Shown: positions 36,615 through 45,932 of the stretch, piece after piece
Position numbering within the stretch: the first letter of the stretch is position 1
Layout of the letters: each line of letters begins with the position of its first letter
Virus record (IMG/VR): IMGVR_UViG_3300042894_002308
Coordinates: 62,001-126,000 of that record
Origin: a virus
Length of the DNA: 64,000 bases
Direction: 5' to 3' (one strand)
Notes under the pieces: model-generated
Seen by the model: only the letters and a program-made list of their open reading frames with translations
Database searches by the model: none
What the model was told of the DNA's origin: nothing
Made by a program: the position numbers and the translations under genes

Positions 36615-37301
36615 TTACGGGTAACCAGGTAATTTATATCCTAGAGCCGATAACCGTTTTGCTTCTTCTGCTTCTTTAGCTGCTTTGATTGCTTTAGCTA
36701 TTGGAGATTCTTCATCTGCAGAAGCACTTTGTGGAATTTCAAGTGGAACCCAAGGTTTTCCAGCTCCCTGTGCGGCGAGTGCAACTTGATTGATACCCAT
36801 TTTTTTAACATTTGCATCAAAGTAATTTGCACCACTTAAATCAGCAAGATTATTCAACATACCTGCTGCTAAATCTCCAGGCAATCCAGCTGCAAATTTG
36901 GCTGCAGTTCCAATTATTGGTAAATCAGTTACAGCTCTTGGAAGCATTTTACCAAGTAATCCACCTGTTGCTCTAGCCGCGCCAGCAAGATCACCCAATA
37001 CTTTGCCTGCTCCATACATACCCATTGCACCAGTCATGTTAATACCTGAATCACCAAACAAAGTAGACTTTGATCCTATACCAGTTTTTCTAACTTTAAC
37101 TCCGGGAACTGGAAGAGCAGCAGATCCAGTAGATCCACTTGTTATTGGAGTAATTCCAGTACCACCACCAGATCCAGTGGGAGGTACAGCCTCAGTTAAA
37201 ATAAATGCTTCTAGAAATTCACGATCCAAATTACAAGTAATTCTTTTGTTTAAAGATTCTATCAAGTAATTTTGAGTTTTAACTGAGAGTGTTGATTTCA
37301 T
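36615..37301 (-). CDS. Gly/Ala-rich head-core-region protein, unknown
   Basis: 228 aa, not recognised. The N-terminal 35 residues are helical (LIESLNKRITCNLDREFLEA). Then come a Pro/Gly/Ser linker and a Gly/Ala-rich hydrophobic middle (GAMGMYGAGKVLGDLAGAAR) that could be membrane-seeking or internal to the head. The Lys/Glu-rich helix AIKAAKEAEEAKRLSALG is near the end. It sits between protease gp21 and scaffold gp22 with a 4-nt overlap on gp21, so it is probably an inner core or ejected head protein (inference). Confidence 0.6.
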   Translation of the reverse strand: MKSTLSVKTQNYLIESLNKRITCNLDREFLEAFILTEAVPPTGSGGGTGITPITSGSTGSAALPVPGVKVRKTGIGSKSTLFGDSGINMTGAMGMYGAGKVLGDLAGAARATGGLLGKMLPRAVTDLPIIGTAAKFAAGLPGDLAAGMLNNLADLSGANYFDANVKKMGINQVALAAQGAGKPWVPLEIPQSASADEESPIAKAIKAAKEAEEAKRLSALGYKLPGYP

Positions 37302-37945
37302 GATAATTTGCGAAAGTAATCGTTAAATACTTTAACGATATTTTTGTTTAAATTTCTCTTTGAAGATTCATGAATTAATTTTTTAGCAGCAGAGTGTTCT
37401 CTTTCTTGCCAACTACCATGCACAAACATCCATTCGCGACCTTCCATGATTCCATTTACAAATGCATTTGGAGCAGATGGATCAGCAACGATGTCAATAG
37501 CGGCTAACATAAAGTCTTCTTGAACTTCTTGGTAACCATTCTTGGATTTTAAAGAACCCATACCACGAGTGGATACGCCAAGTTGTGCACCTTCATCAAT
37601 GAGATTCTTTACAATCTTGCCCATTGGAGTATCAAGAACTTTAGCTTTGCCATAGACGTTTTTGCCGTCTTCGTACAGTTCTTTTACAATGTGTGAAACT
37701 CTATCCAAATTTACAGTAGGACCAGTTGGGTGGTTAAGTTCACCCATTGCTCTTCCCTTTGCAACATATTCAGTGATATACCGTTTGCACTCTTTGAGCA
37801 AAGTGTTTTGTGGGTATATACGACCATTTCGGTTTTTAGTATCAGATTGCATGAAAACACCTTCAATAAAGTAGGTCTTCTCGCCGTTTCCGAGATTTTC
37901 CTTAACGTACTTGATGTCTTCAGTTATTTCCGTAATTAATTTCAT
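37298..37945 (-). CDS. 21: Prohead protease gp21
   Basis: 215 aa, as in T4 (212). The catalytic residues of this serine protease family are visible: His in MGELNHPTGPTVNLDRVSH near residues 66-84 and Ser in GVSTRGMGSL near 122-131, with Asp in DIVADPSAPNAF. It processes scaffold and capsid proteins during head maturation. The start at 37945 overlaps the 54-aa gene by 4 nt (ATGA). Confidence 0.94.
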   Translation of the reverse strand: MKLITEITEDIKYVKENLGNGEKTYFIEGVFMQSDTKNRNGRIYPQNTLLKECKRYITEYVAKGRAMGELNHPTGPTVNLDRVSHIVKELYEDGKNVYGKAKVLDTPMGKIVKNLIDEGAQLGVSTRGMGSLKSKNGYQEVQEDFMLAAIDIVADPSAPNAFVNGIMEGREWMFVHGSWQEREHSAAKKLIHESSKRNLNKNIVKVFNDYFRKLS

Positions 37946-38106
37946 TGTTTAGTCTTTGGCTTTAAAATAGCTTTTGCTACGTTCTTGTATTGTTCTTCTA
38001 AACGTTGTGCAGCTTTTCCAAACAAAACTTTACCAGTTTGTTCTTTAAAAGCAACAGCATTTTCTTCTACGATATTTTTTAGCATTTGCCGAACGTTGTT
38101 TTTCAT
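37942..38106 (-). CDS. Small prohead core protein in the gp67/gp68 position
   Basis: A 54-aa ORF between the 137-aa gene and gp21, with 4-nt overlaps on both sides. It reads MKNNVRQMLKNIVEENAVAF then KEQTGKVLFGKAAQRLEEQY and KNVAKAILKPKTKQ. It is basic, helical and amphipathic. In T4 the small core genes 67 and 68 lie between 20 and 21, so position suggests an internal head-core peptide. There is no clear sequence match. Confidence 0.75.
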   Translation of the reverse strand: MKNNVRQMLKNIVEENAVAFKEQTGKVLFGKAAQRLEEQYKNVAKAILKPKTKQ

Positions 38107-38516
38107 AATAGTTTCGTTACCTTCTGTGAAAAATTGATGTGCTCTTTGAATTTAATTCCGTCTTCAAATATTTCTGAAATCATTTTTTGTCTATTTTGTG
38201 GATTCAAAGATTCAAACAATTGTTTCAAACTATGGATTTCAGATTCAGTAATATTTATACTTGAACCATTTTTAAAGTTATAAACCCCACCCTTAAAATC
38301 ATTAATAAAGTCTATAAATTCTTTTAGTTCTCTGGTATTTTCAGTGTTAGTAACTCTAGAAAATAACTTACGTTCTACTAAACTTTTGGACTCTTTTACG
38401 GTTTTATCTAATTTTATAGCCAGAGTTTGAATAATATTTTGTTTAAAAAAATTATTGTTTTCGGCTAATAGACTTCTAACTCCGTGTTTTAGTAATAATT
38501 TTGTGGTAGGTATCAT
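38103..38516 (-). CDS. Prohead core protein candidate in the gp67/gp68 position
   Basis: 137 aa, helical and basic: KLLLKHGVRSLLAENNNFFK, ESKSLVERKLFSRV and FESLNPQNRQKMISEIFEDG. Its place between gp20 and gp21 is that of T4 gene 68 (141 aa), a core protein cut by gp21. Similarity in length and position supports that role; the sequence itself gives no decisive motif. It overlaps the gp20 stop by 4 nt. Confidence 0.65.
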   Translation of the reverse strand: MIPTTKLLLKHGVRSLLAENNNFFKQNIIQTLAIKLDKTVKESKSLVERKLFSRVTNTENTRELKEFIDFINDFKGGVYNFKNGSSINITESEIHSLKQLFESLNPQNRQKMISEIFEDGIKFKEHINFSQKVTKLL

Positions 38517-40093
38517 TGTTGTTGTCCTGCGTCCTCGGCTGACATTCCTTGTGCTGCTTGTTGTGCAGCCATAGCAGCCTGTTCCTGTGCAATACGTTGA
38601 CGATCAATTGCCATTTCTTTCTCAAGACCTTTGAGTTCTTCAGGAGTGTATCGCAATATATTTCGTTTAATGTATTCTGTTGAGAAATATTTACCAACAT
38701 AGGGTTCAACATACGACAACATTTTAACACGTTCTGCAAGTATTTCTGCTTCTTTTAAATCCCAGAAATAATTATCAGTAGTAAAAATAACATTGATGTC
38801 ATTCTTTAAATGTCGCCAGTCTTCATCCGTCATTACACCTTTAAGCAACAACTGAACTCTTAATGTATCAAGGAATAACCTTGAGAATTGAAAACGAAGA
38901 CGATCAATAAACTTATAGAATTTAATTTCTTCACGAGATATTTCTGTAGATCTACCCATGTTGAAACCATTTGTTTCTGGTTGCAAACGACTCATTGGAA
39001 CGTTTAAGCAACCATATAGTTTCTTTTTGAAGTATTCTGCATCTTCAATTTGTGAAAGAGATTGGGCTCCAGGAAGCGTAGTAATTTCTGTACCACGTGA
39101 ACCTTCACGGCGAGGTAACCAGTAATCTTCCAGTACAGACATGTGCTTACGCTCATCTCTTACTTCACCGGTATCTTGATTATAAGTAAGGCGTGTGCGG
39201 AAACGGCTCATCATGTCGCGCATGTACTGTTCAGCTTTTTGTTTTGGTAACTGACCAACGTCTACGTAAAAAATACGACGTTCTGGTGCACGAGCAATTC
39301 TATAAACCAACAAGGCATCTTCCATTTGACGCAACATGTTTAGTGGACGAATTGCTTTATGTAAATAACCTAAAACACGTTTGCTATTTAAATCAACCAA
39401 TCCAGATGGAACATATACAACACTGTCTAACGATAAATGAAGACCTTGTGGACCAGTAAGTACATAAGATTCTTTATCAGTATTTGTATAAATGTAATAT
39501 TCTTCGATATCTTTAATGATAGATACCATTTGATTTTTTGAAGATTTGTCAACTTCTTTATGAACCTTACGAACTTTTTTAATCTTTAAAGGATCAATTG
39601 GTATAATATCTTTGATACCTTCATTTGGTAGGTCTTTATCAATAACCAAATTATAATAAATTTTAGAATCAATATACCATCGTCTAAAAATTTCATATGA
39701 TTTATGATTAAAATCTAATAGATGTAAGATTGTATCAAATTCTTTATATATTTTTGTTTTGATTTGATCGGAAACTGGACAATGTGTTAAATCTAATTTA
39801 ACTGGTTTATGATCAGTTCCTTGAACTATCGACGCATTTACAATTTCATCAATCGCATTATCTAATTCAGGATATACAGACATATTTCTGTACATGATAA
39901 TTGACTGTGTTTCATCACGTGTTGATGCTGCATAATCTAAAGCTGTACCAAAAAAACCACCAGCCTCAATTGTAACCGTACCGTCATAAACTTCTGGTGC
40001 AGTTATAGCCTGTACAGGACTAGCCTGTTCTAGGCTTTTCTTGTTCTCATCTTTTTTCTTACCAAAATAAAATCCTAAAAGCGGTAGTTCCAT
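38513..40093 (-). CDS. 20: Portal vertex protein gp20
   Basis: 526 aa, the T4 length (524). Segments typical of gp20 include YRNMSVYPELDNAIDEIVNA near 67-86, FRRWYIDSKIYYNLVID near 135-150, IRPLNMLRQMEDALLVYRIA, FYVDVGQLPKQKAEQYMRDM and EILAERVKMLSYVEPYVGKY. It forms the 12-fold portal for DNA entry and starts head assembly. The C-terminal 30 residues are Gln/Ala-rich. The Shine-Dalgarno AAGGTG lies 6 nt before the ATG. Confidence 0.96.
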   Translation of the reverse strand: MELPLLGFYFGKKKDENKKSLEQASPVQAITAPEVYDGTVTIEAGGFFGTALDYAASTRDETQSIIMYRNMSVYPELDNAIDEIVNASIVQGTDHKPVKLDLTHCPVSDQIKTKIYKEFDTILHLLDFNHKSYEIFRRWYIDSKIYYNLVIDKDLPNEGIKDIIPIDPLKIKKVRKVHKEVDKSSKNQMVSIIKDIEEYYIYTNTDKESYVLTGPQGLHLSLDSVVYVPSGLVDLNSKRVLGYLHKAIRPLNMLRQMEDALLVYRIARAPERRIFYVDVGQLPKQKAEQYMRDMMSRFRTRLTYNQDTGEVRDERKHMSVLEDYWLPRREGSRGTEITTLPGAQSLSQIEDAEYFKKKLYGCLNVPMSRLQPETNGFNMGRSTEISREEIKFYKFIDRLRFQFSRLFLDTLRVQLLLKGVMTDEDWRHLKNDINVIFTTDNYFWDLKEAEILAERVKMLSYVEPYVGKYFSTEYIKRNILRYTPEELKGLEKEMAIDRQRIAQEQAAMAAQQAAQGMSAEDAGQQQ

Positions 40094-40104
40094 GTTTCAC
40101 CTTG

Positions 40105-40626
40105 TTAATCTTTTGTAATATCACTAATTTCAATATAATCAAACGCAATAATAACGTTAAAACTATTTAACGTATTTGGATTACCCATATTAAGTGGAAT
40201 CGGTTGAATTCCGGTAGGCCAACAACCATTCAAAATCCATTCTTTTTGTGGATTCTGGTTACCATTTATATCTAAATGTTGAATTTTCCAGTTATATGCT
40301 TTATAATCATCTGGATCTATCGTGCTAACATTTGTATCATGATTATTAATAAAATCTTGCCATTTTTGGATTCTACCCCAAATGTTGTTGCTACCAGTAT
40401 CATCCCAAACATTGAAAGACCATGTACCGTAATCTCTTTCTCCAGGATAGTGATAAAATCTTCCAAAATGTTGATAACTAATTGTTTTTACTGCTGAATT
40501 TGGAATTGTTGTAGCGCGAACATGATAATCTGTAAAACCACCACCAGTTGGAAAACTGCCCGTAATACGAAAACGGTTTTTTCTATTTCCACCAAAGAAG
40601 TTATTTTTAAAATCATTAATTAGCAT
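40105..40626 (-). CDS. 19: Tail tube protein gp19, copy 2
   Basis: 173 aa; T4 gp19 is 163 aa. It shows the tube-family pattern: NRFRITGSFPTGGGFTDYHV, HYPGERDYGTWSFNVWDDTG, then a helix and the C-terminal strand FNVIIAFDYIEIS. It resembles its neighbour (40628-41170) in order of motifs (FKNxFxGGxRxNRF, PGxRxYxTW). Two tube genes in tandem are unusual; one may form the tube and the other a specialised ring. Only 1 nt separates them, and no promoter is seen between. Confidence 0.87.
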   Translation of the reverse strand: MLINDFKNNFFGGNRKNRFRITGSFPTGGGFTDYHVRATTIPNSAVKTISYQHFGRFYHYPGERDYGTWSFNVWDDTGSNNIWGRIQKWQDFINNHDTNVSTIDPDDYKAYNWKIQHLDINGNQNPQKEWILNGCWPTGIQPIPLNMGNPNTLNSFNVIIAFDYIEISDITKD

Positions 40627-40627
40627 T

Positions 40628-41170
40628 TTAAGTATTATAGTTGTCTTGTATTTTTAAGTAATCAAAAGTTAAAGTAGTACTAAAAGAACTAAATCCTGCA
40701 TCTCCCATGTTTAATTCCACTTCACCCACAACCGATGGCCAACATTTGTAAAGTGTTATTGTTTTTAATAAACCACCATTTGCATCTAATTGTTTTACTA
40801 TCCATGTTTTTTGTAAAGAATCATAATTAAAATCATCAGAATCTACTAAATGTGTGTAATGTCCATCCATCAATTCTGACCATGTATGCATAGATTTCCA
40901 CAAATTCTGAGTATTATTATCATCGTATATACCAACTGCCCACGTACTATATTGTCTATCTCCGGGTAACAATAACATTCTACCGCGATAAGGAACCGGA
41001 ATTGTATTTATTTGAGTTCCCGGTAAAGATGCAGATACCATTTTAAATGTAGCATCGGATTGAGTAAATGGAACTTTTGTAGGCCATGAAGGAACAACAA
41101 CAAAGCGGTTTGCACGGGTTCCTCCATTAAACCCGTTTTTAAAATTGATTATGGAGTTTCTATTTGCCAT
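40628..41170 (-). CDS. 19: Tail tube protein gp19, copy 1
   Basis: 180 aa. Motifs: IINFKNGFNGGTRANRFVVV, LPGTQINTIPVPYRGRML, LPGDRQYSTWAVGIYDDN and the C-terminal TLTFDYLKIQD. This is the gp19 fold, which stacks as hexamers inside the sheath. It follows the gp18 sheath with a TAATG overlap, the standard place for the tube gene, so it is the more likely main tube protein. Confidence 0.88.
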   Translation of the reverse strand: MANRNSIINFKNGFNGGTRANRFVVVPSWPTKVPFTQSDATFKMVSASLPGTQINTIPVPYRGRMLLLPGDRQYSTWAVGIYDDNNTQNLWKSMHTWSELMDGHYTHLVDSDDFNYDSLQKTWIVKQLDANGGLLKTITLYKCWPSVVGEVELNMGDAGFSSFSTTLTFDYLKIQDNYNT

Positions 41171-42465
41171 TATTGTGTTACAACAGTTAGTGATACTTCA
41201 AAACTATCCAAGCTCAAAATTGGTTGAACGACAACTGTCATATTAAGTGACGTGCTAAAATCATCATTGTTCGTACTATCACATGTAATTTGTGTAGCTG
41301 CTGTAAACAAAAATTGACTATACTTACTGAGAGCCGTTCTTATTTCAGATGTTACATACGTTCTTGTTTGTGTATCGTTGGGTTGGAACAAATATTTCAT
41401 ACCAATATTTGTTAAATCTTGGTATATTGCAGATTTAAGTTTCGACACACCAATTCGATCTTCAGCTATAATTGTTGCATTTGCTGTTACACCAACCAAA
41501 TCCGCTCCCAAGAAATTAGGAGCACTTTGATTGTTTACAAAGAAATTTAAACGATTTGTTTTTAATGATTCTTTTAAACTGCTATTCCATTCAATAGCAT
41601 TACTTATATTTCCATTTAATACTTTTGCAAGATTTATACCAGCAACAGTTAAATATAGTTGATTTCTGTTTTTAGATCTAGCAAAGAACCCACCAACATC
41701 ACCTACTGCTGGGATATTGTAAGTAATTTTACTACCATTAACTAAAGATGCAGTATCTAAGTCTGCAACTGTTTTAATACCATACACATTAAACATTCTA
41801 TCTGCTATTTCTCCGGTGCAGTTACCAGATAAAGATACATAATCACCCATAGTTAAACCATTTCCGGTAACTCCTGATGAATCAGCTATGGATGGGAAAA
41901 TACCAGTAGAATAGTCTTGAGAAATTAACCATTGGACTAAATTACTTGTTGCAGCTTGACCAATAATAACATCTAATTTTTTATTTGTATCTGTTTGATA
42001 TTTGGTAAATCCAGTCGGTCCGCCTGCAACAACTAATGTTCCACCATATGCCAAATAATTAATTGCATGTAAAAAATCATTACCAACGGTTCTTGGAGTT
42101 ATACGAGTAACATTTTGTACAACACCTGTTTTTTCAAACATTCCAAAAGTGCCACCTGAATTTTGTGCACTTATCATAAAACCAGTAATTCCAGAAAGTT
42201 TATTTAAATCTCCTGCCAAATCTTGAGGATTTGTGTATACAATATAAGTATCGCCTGTAGTTCCTTTTGGTGGGGTATATCGATATCGTCTGGAATACAC
42301 TAGCCATCCAAATAAACCACCTGGATCATTGCCTGCTGCACCCGAAACACCGTTAAATGTGACACCAGCATATCCTGTTCCGAGCTGCATGCCTGCTAAA
42401 AGAACTACAGATGTACTTTCTTTAGTATATTGATTAGTGCTGAGAAATGAGCTTAATGATGGCAT
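41170..42465 (-). CDS. 18: Contractile tail sheath protein gp18, short form
   Basis: 431 aa, against 659 in T4. The conserved core is kept: NRNQLYLTVAGINLAKVLNG, EDRIGVSKLKSAIYQDLTNI and the C-terminal DSFEVSLTVVTQ. It therefore seems to have lost the outer protruding domains of the T4 protein rather than the contractile core. N-terminal YAGVTFNGVSGAAGN is Gly-rich. It starts with AAGGA 7 nt upstream and a late-type element 23 nt upstream. Confidence 0.88.
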   Translation of the reverse strand: MPSLSSFLSTNQYTKESTSVVLLAGMQLGTGYAGVTFNGVSGAAGNDPGGLFGWLVYSRRYRYTPPKGTTGDTYIVYTNPQDLAGDLNKLSGITGFMISAQNSGGTFGMFEKTGVVQNVTRITPRTVGNDFLHAINYLAYGGTLVVAGGPTGFTKYQTDTNKKLDVIIGQAATSNLVQWLISQDYSTGIFPSIADSSGVTGNGLTMGDYVSLSGNCTGEIADRMFNVYGIKTVADLDTASLVNGSKITYNIPAVGDVGGFFARSKNRNQLYLTVAGINLAKVLNGNISNAIEWNSSLKESLKTNRLNFFVNNQSAPNFLGADLVGVTANATIIAEDRIGVSKLKSAIYQDLTNIGMKYLFQPNDTQTRTYVTSEIRTALSKYSQFLFTAATQITCDSTNNDDFSTSLNMTVVVQPILSLDSFEVSLTVVTQ

Positions 42466-42488
42466 TTAGATTCCTTATTCTGTCAAAA

Positions 42489-42496
42489 TATTTAGC
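42489..42496 (-). promoter_or_regulatory. Late-type promoter element GCTAAATA for gp18
   Basis: GCTAAATA on the minus strand, 23 nt before the ATG at 42465, immediately after the gp17 stop. The leader carries AAGGA. It would drive gp18, both tube genes, gp20 and probably gp21. Confidence 0.55.
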
Positions 42497-42499
42497 ATT

Positions 42500-44158
42500 T
42501 TATGCTGGGTACCAAATTAAACCACCTTGCACAAACTCTTCACCATCATCTTCATTTTTTTGTTGTGGTGATATTAATATGTTATCATCTTCTGGATTTG
42601 ATCCTTCTTCATAATTAAATTTACCTTGTTCGATCAAATCTGCAAAATAATCTTGTCTCGTTAACCATGCAAAAAACACTAAAGACATGACTAAATCGTC
42701 ATGGTGACCATCTTCGGCTTTAAAAGTATTAGATTTTGATACAAATGCCGTAAGTTCTGCAATTATTCTTTCATCATTTAATAAAATTTTGTCGTCTTCA
42801 ATAAGTCGCTTTAAAATAGCACATCCAATTTTTTTAGTTTGTGCTGTAGTACGTATTCCCATTTCATTTTTACCAACTCCACCAAAACCCTGTGATAGAA
42901 TTTGTCCTTTTCTTCCAAGAACTTTTGTCATTAAAACATTTTCATATTCTAAATCGGTATGCAATATACCGGAAACTTGCCCCCCCAGATCATTTGTTTC
43001 TATTAAAACAAATGCATTATTATATAATTTTGCTGCAGAATTTAATACAGTTGGATAATGAAATGGACTTATTGTATTATTTCTGTATGTGGACACAACT
43101 TGATAAGGAGTAGTTGTAGCATCTATAATGGTATAGGCAGAGTAATCAGCACCTTGCCCACGTGACACGTCTGCCTGCAAGAAATACGTATGATCTTTTT
43201 CAGGATATGCAAATGTTCGCAAACCTTCATTTGTTTCATATAAAGGTTCTTCACCAGCCAAAACATTTAATTTACTAGTATTAATTAATGTATTACTAGA
43301 ACCTAAAAAACTACATCCATACTCTTGTTCAAACTGTTCAGGGCTTGTATTAGCAATCTGCTCTTCTGCCCATACATCGTCTCTTTTTGGTCCACCCGGA
43401 GATATAGGAACGTCTCTCCAACTTACTTCTACTGGAATAAATTTATTTTTTTGTTTATGACCATCAACTCTATTTGCATCAATCCATAATTTATGAAAAT
43501 GATTGAGTCCATTAGGTGTAGATACAATTACAAGTTTTGTAGTGGTACCAGCTGAAATTGTTGGATATGTTGATGCATAGAATTCTTCTGCAATATGTGA
43601 GGGCAAGAAGGCGTATTCGTCTAAAAGAAGAAAGTTAAATGAACCACCACGGATTGCAGCAGATGATGTTGCATCACACATTACTCTAGATCCGTTTTCT
43701 AGCTTCATTGATGTCTTATTCCATTCTACGACACCTTGTTGTAAAAACTGTGGTAAGTTTTCATATGCTAATTGCAGTTTAGAATATAGTTCATCTTTTG
43801 CTGTTTTTAATCTGTTAGCTAAAATTGCTACACTAACGCTTTGATTAAATGTTATGTAATGACAAATATATCCAATAACCGAAGTAGACTTTCCAGACTG
43901 ACGAGGCCATTTAGAAATAACAAATCGATTTTTGTGAATTTGATTAACAAATTTTTGTTGATAATCATATAACTGTAAAGGCATAATACCTTTATCAAGA
44001 GTTTTTACTTTTACGTATTTACTACAAAAATAGACAGGATCATTAGCACACTTGATATATTCTTCAAGCTGCTCTTTTGAATATTGTATATCTACACCAG
44101 GTGGTTTTAATTTTGAGTTATTTCTATACCCAATATTATTGCTGTTTTGCGCCTTCAT
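42500..44158 (-). CDS. 17: Terminase large subunit gp17
   Basis: 552 aa. The ATPase domain has a Walker A of terminase type, WPRQSGKST at residues 84-92, and Walker B FLLLDEYAF near 173-181. The nuclease domain has acidic residues in FLQADVSRGQGADYSA, FVLIETNDLGG and GHHDDLVMSL. It packages DNA into the prohead through the portal and cuts concatemers. Its start overlaps the gp16 end by 23 nt, with GGAGG 6 nt before the ATG. The C-terminus is acidic. Confidence 0.96.
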   Translation of the reverse strand: MKAQNSNNIGYRNNSKLKPPGVDIQYSKEQLEEYIKCANDPVYFCSKYVKVKTLDKGIMPLQLYDYQQKFVNQIHKNRFVISKWPRQSGKSTSVIGYICHYITFNQSVSVAILANRLKTAKDELYSKLQLAYENLPQFLQQGVVEWNKTSMKLENGSRVMCDATSSAAIRGGSFNFLLLDEYAFLPSHIAEEFYASTYPTISAGTTTKLVIVSTPNGLNHFHKLWIDANRVDGHKQKNKFIPVEVSWRDVPISPGGPKRDDVWAEEQIANTSPEQFEQEYGCSFLGSSNTLINTSKLNVLAGEEPLYETNEGLRTFAYPEKDHTYFLQADVSRGQGADYSAYTIIDATTTPYQVVSTYRNNTISPFHYPTVLNSAAKLYNNAFVLIETNDLGGQVSGILHTDLEYENVLMTKVLGRKGQILSQGFGGVGKNEMGIRTTAQTKKIGCAILKRLIEDDKILLNDERIIAELTAFVSKSNTFKAEDGHHDDLVMSLVFFAWLTRQDYFADLIEQGKFNYEEGSNPEDDNILISPQQKNEDDGEEFVQGGLIWYPA

Positions 44159-44582
44159 TTATAACCTCCACATCAATTACTTTTTCAGTACTTCTCTCTT
44201 TATTTAACAGATTTTGTAGATCTTTTGTTGATCCAACAAATACTGAATTATTAGTTTGAGTCAATTTAGTGGCAGTGGCAGAGGTAATATCTTTGGCACT
44301 TTTATGTACAGAAAGCACATTGTTATTTAAATCTGCCATAGTTTTTAACATTATGGCAACTACTTCAAATGCACGCGGACTATCTGATTCGGTTGCTACT
44401 TTTAATACACTTTCTAAAGCAAGGTTACCATTTTGAATTAAATCTTTGAGATTATTTTGAACCATCTCATAGTCTTTACCAAAATTATTAGAATTAAAAG
44501 TTCCACCAACTAAATTCTTAGAAGACTCTGGTTTAGATGGTTCAACATCAAATAGTTTTGCTAAATTTTTATTTAAAGTCAT
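44136..44582 (-). CDS. 16: Terminase small subunit gp16
   Basis: 148 aa; T4 gp16 is 164 aa. The middle part, ATESDSPRAFEVVAIMLKTM followed by HKSAKDITS, aligns with T4 AKNADSPRHMEVFATLM and HKDMKDITS. It regulates gp17 and takes part in choosing DNA for packaging. It lies directly before gp17 with overlap and 4 nt after gp15. Confidence 0.92.
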   Translation of the reverse strand: MTLNKNLAKLFDVEPSKPESSKNLVGGTFNSNNFGKDYEMVQNNLKDLIQNGNLALESVLKVATESDSPRAFEVVAIMLKTMADLNNNVLSVHKSAKDITSATATKLTQTNNSVFVGSTKDLQNLLNKERSTEKVIDVEVINEGAKQQ

Positions 44583-44586
44583 TATC

Positions 44587-45243
44587 TTAATCTATTTCTA
44601 TAATTGGATTGATAGTAGTAATTGTAGTAAAACTTTGTACTTCACCAAATATCCATGATTTAGCTACAAATTGAAATGAAGCAATATTTAAACGACGAGA
44701 AGAAAAATCACCTTCATATTTTTCTGTTATACTATTACTTTGCATAATAATAGGAATATCAAGATTTGTTTGTACATCATTCATATCAAGCCTAATAGTA
44801 TGATCTGGCACAAAATATGGCATTATTTGTTCAACAATTTGAAGTAAATCATCAGTATGTCGGGTATACGCATATAAATTAAATACAACATTTACAGGAA
44901 TCTGACTTTTAATTTTATTTCCATTAGCCTGACATACATCATTAACACTTTGATTTGTATTAAGCGCATACCTACCCAATCTTCTTGATGGATCCGGTGA
45001 AATATTAGACATCATAAAACTTATAATAGGTACTTGGACTTCAATACGAGTACCGTCTGTTATTGATGACGGTTGCAATAACCGTTGAATAAATTTTTCT
45101 TGAGCAGCATAATGCACTGGAACGCGAATTAAAAATGGATTGCCAGTATCTGGATCTTTATGTTGTATTTCAATATTACTAAACAAAGAACCAAATCCAA
45201 CAACCAATTTTCTTAAATTTTCATTATAAAAGTTTCCAAACAT
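44587..45243 (-). CDS. 15: Tail completion/sheath stabiliser gp15
   Basis: 218 aa. The start MFGNFYNENLRKLVVGFGSL then FSNIEI matches T4 gp15 (MFGYFYNSSFRRYATLMGDL, FSNIQI), and RVPVHYAAQEKFIQRL matches T4 RVPITYASKEHFMMKL. gp15 caps the tail end and joins it to the neck. AAAGGAG lies 6 nt before the ATG. It is one of the clearest tail genes here. Confidence 0.94.
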   Translation of the reverse strand: MFGNFYNENLRKLVVGFGSLFSNIEIQHKDPDTGNPFLIRVPVHYAAQEKFIQRLLQPSSITDGTRIEVQVPIISFMMSNISPDPSRRLGRYALNTNQSVNDVCQANGNKIKSQIPVNVVFNLYAYTRHTDDLLQIVEQIMPYFVPDHTIRLDMNDVQTNLDIPIIMQSNSITEKYEGDFSSRRLNIASFQFVAKSWIFGEVQSFTTITTINPIIEID

Positions 45244-45253
45244 TTAAGCTCCT

Positions 45254-45931
45254 TTATGAACAACTAATATCCGAGTTACATTCATCAAACGGATTATTGG
45301 GATCAAATCCGTAACTTATTCCCTCTTGTTTAAGGATGTCGTTAACTCCCATAGTTGTGCCCAGTATATTATTTAAAGGAATTACAGTAGAGCCAGAAAG
45401 ACCTCTTGTTGTTGTATATGGTGAATTGATTGCAGTATTTGGTGTGTCAATCTTTTCGTAGCTATAAGTAAACAACTCTGCAGTTATTTGATATGAATAT
45501 AATTTACCTAATGGATATAAAGGGTTTTCATGTTCTACAAAGTTAATTTCAAATAACGATTTTGATAATGGAAAATATATAAGATCACCTTCTCTGGGTC
45601 TTATAATTGTAGCATCATATGTTGTTACTTCTTCTTTAAATCTTTTACGCGCAAGTAATAAAGATATTTTATCACGAATTTCTAATCCGAATTGACTTAT
45701 TACATCGGTGCCGTCAAATCCTTTATAAGATTGAATATACATTTCTATAGTATAAATCTGTTCAAAAGAAGACGCTGGATCTTCACCAAAAATTTTATCT
45801 ATACTAAAATATTTTCTAGGTACATAATAACAATCCTGACCCATAGCTTGTATCAATTCAACGGTAAAACTTTCAACTAATGATTGTTCTGGGCCAAAAC
45901 TTGTAAGATTAAGATATCTATTTGTTGCCAT
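45254..45931 (-). CDS. 14: Neck protein gp14
   Basis: 225 aa. The gp14 signature is LVESFTVELIQAMGQDCYYV then PRKYFSIDKIFGEDP, with YIQSYKGFDGTDVISQFGLE following. Together with gp13 it completes the head for tail joining. It lies 1 nt after gp13 and 10 nt before gp15, the T4 order. TAGG lies 6 nt upstream of its ATG. Confidence 0.92.
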   Translation of the reverse strand: MATNRYLNLTSFGPEQSLVESFTVELIQAMGQDCYYVPRKYFSIDKIFGEDPASSFEQIYTIEMYIQSYKGFDGTDVISQFGLEIRDKISLLLARKRFKEEVTTYDATIIRPREGDLIYFPLSKSLFEINFVEHENPLYPLGKLYSYQITAELFTYSYEKIDTPNTAINSPYTTTRGLSGSTVIPLNNILGTTMGVNDILKQEGISYGFDPNNPFDECNSDISCS

Positions 45932-45932
45932 T

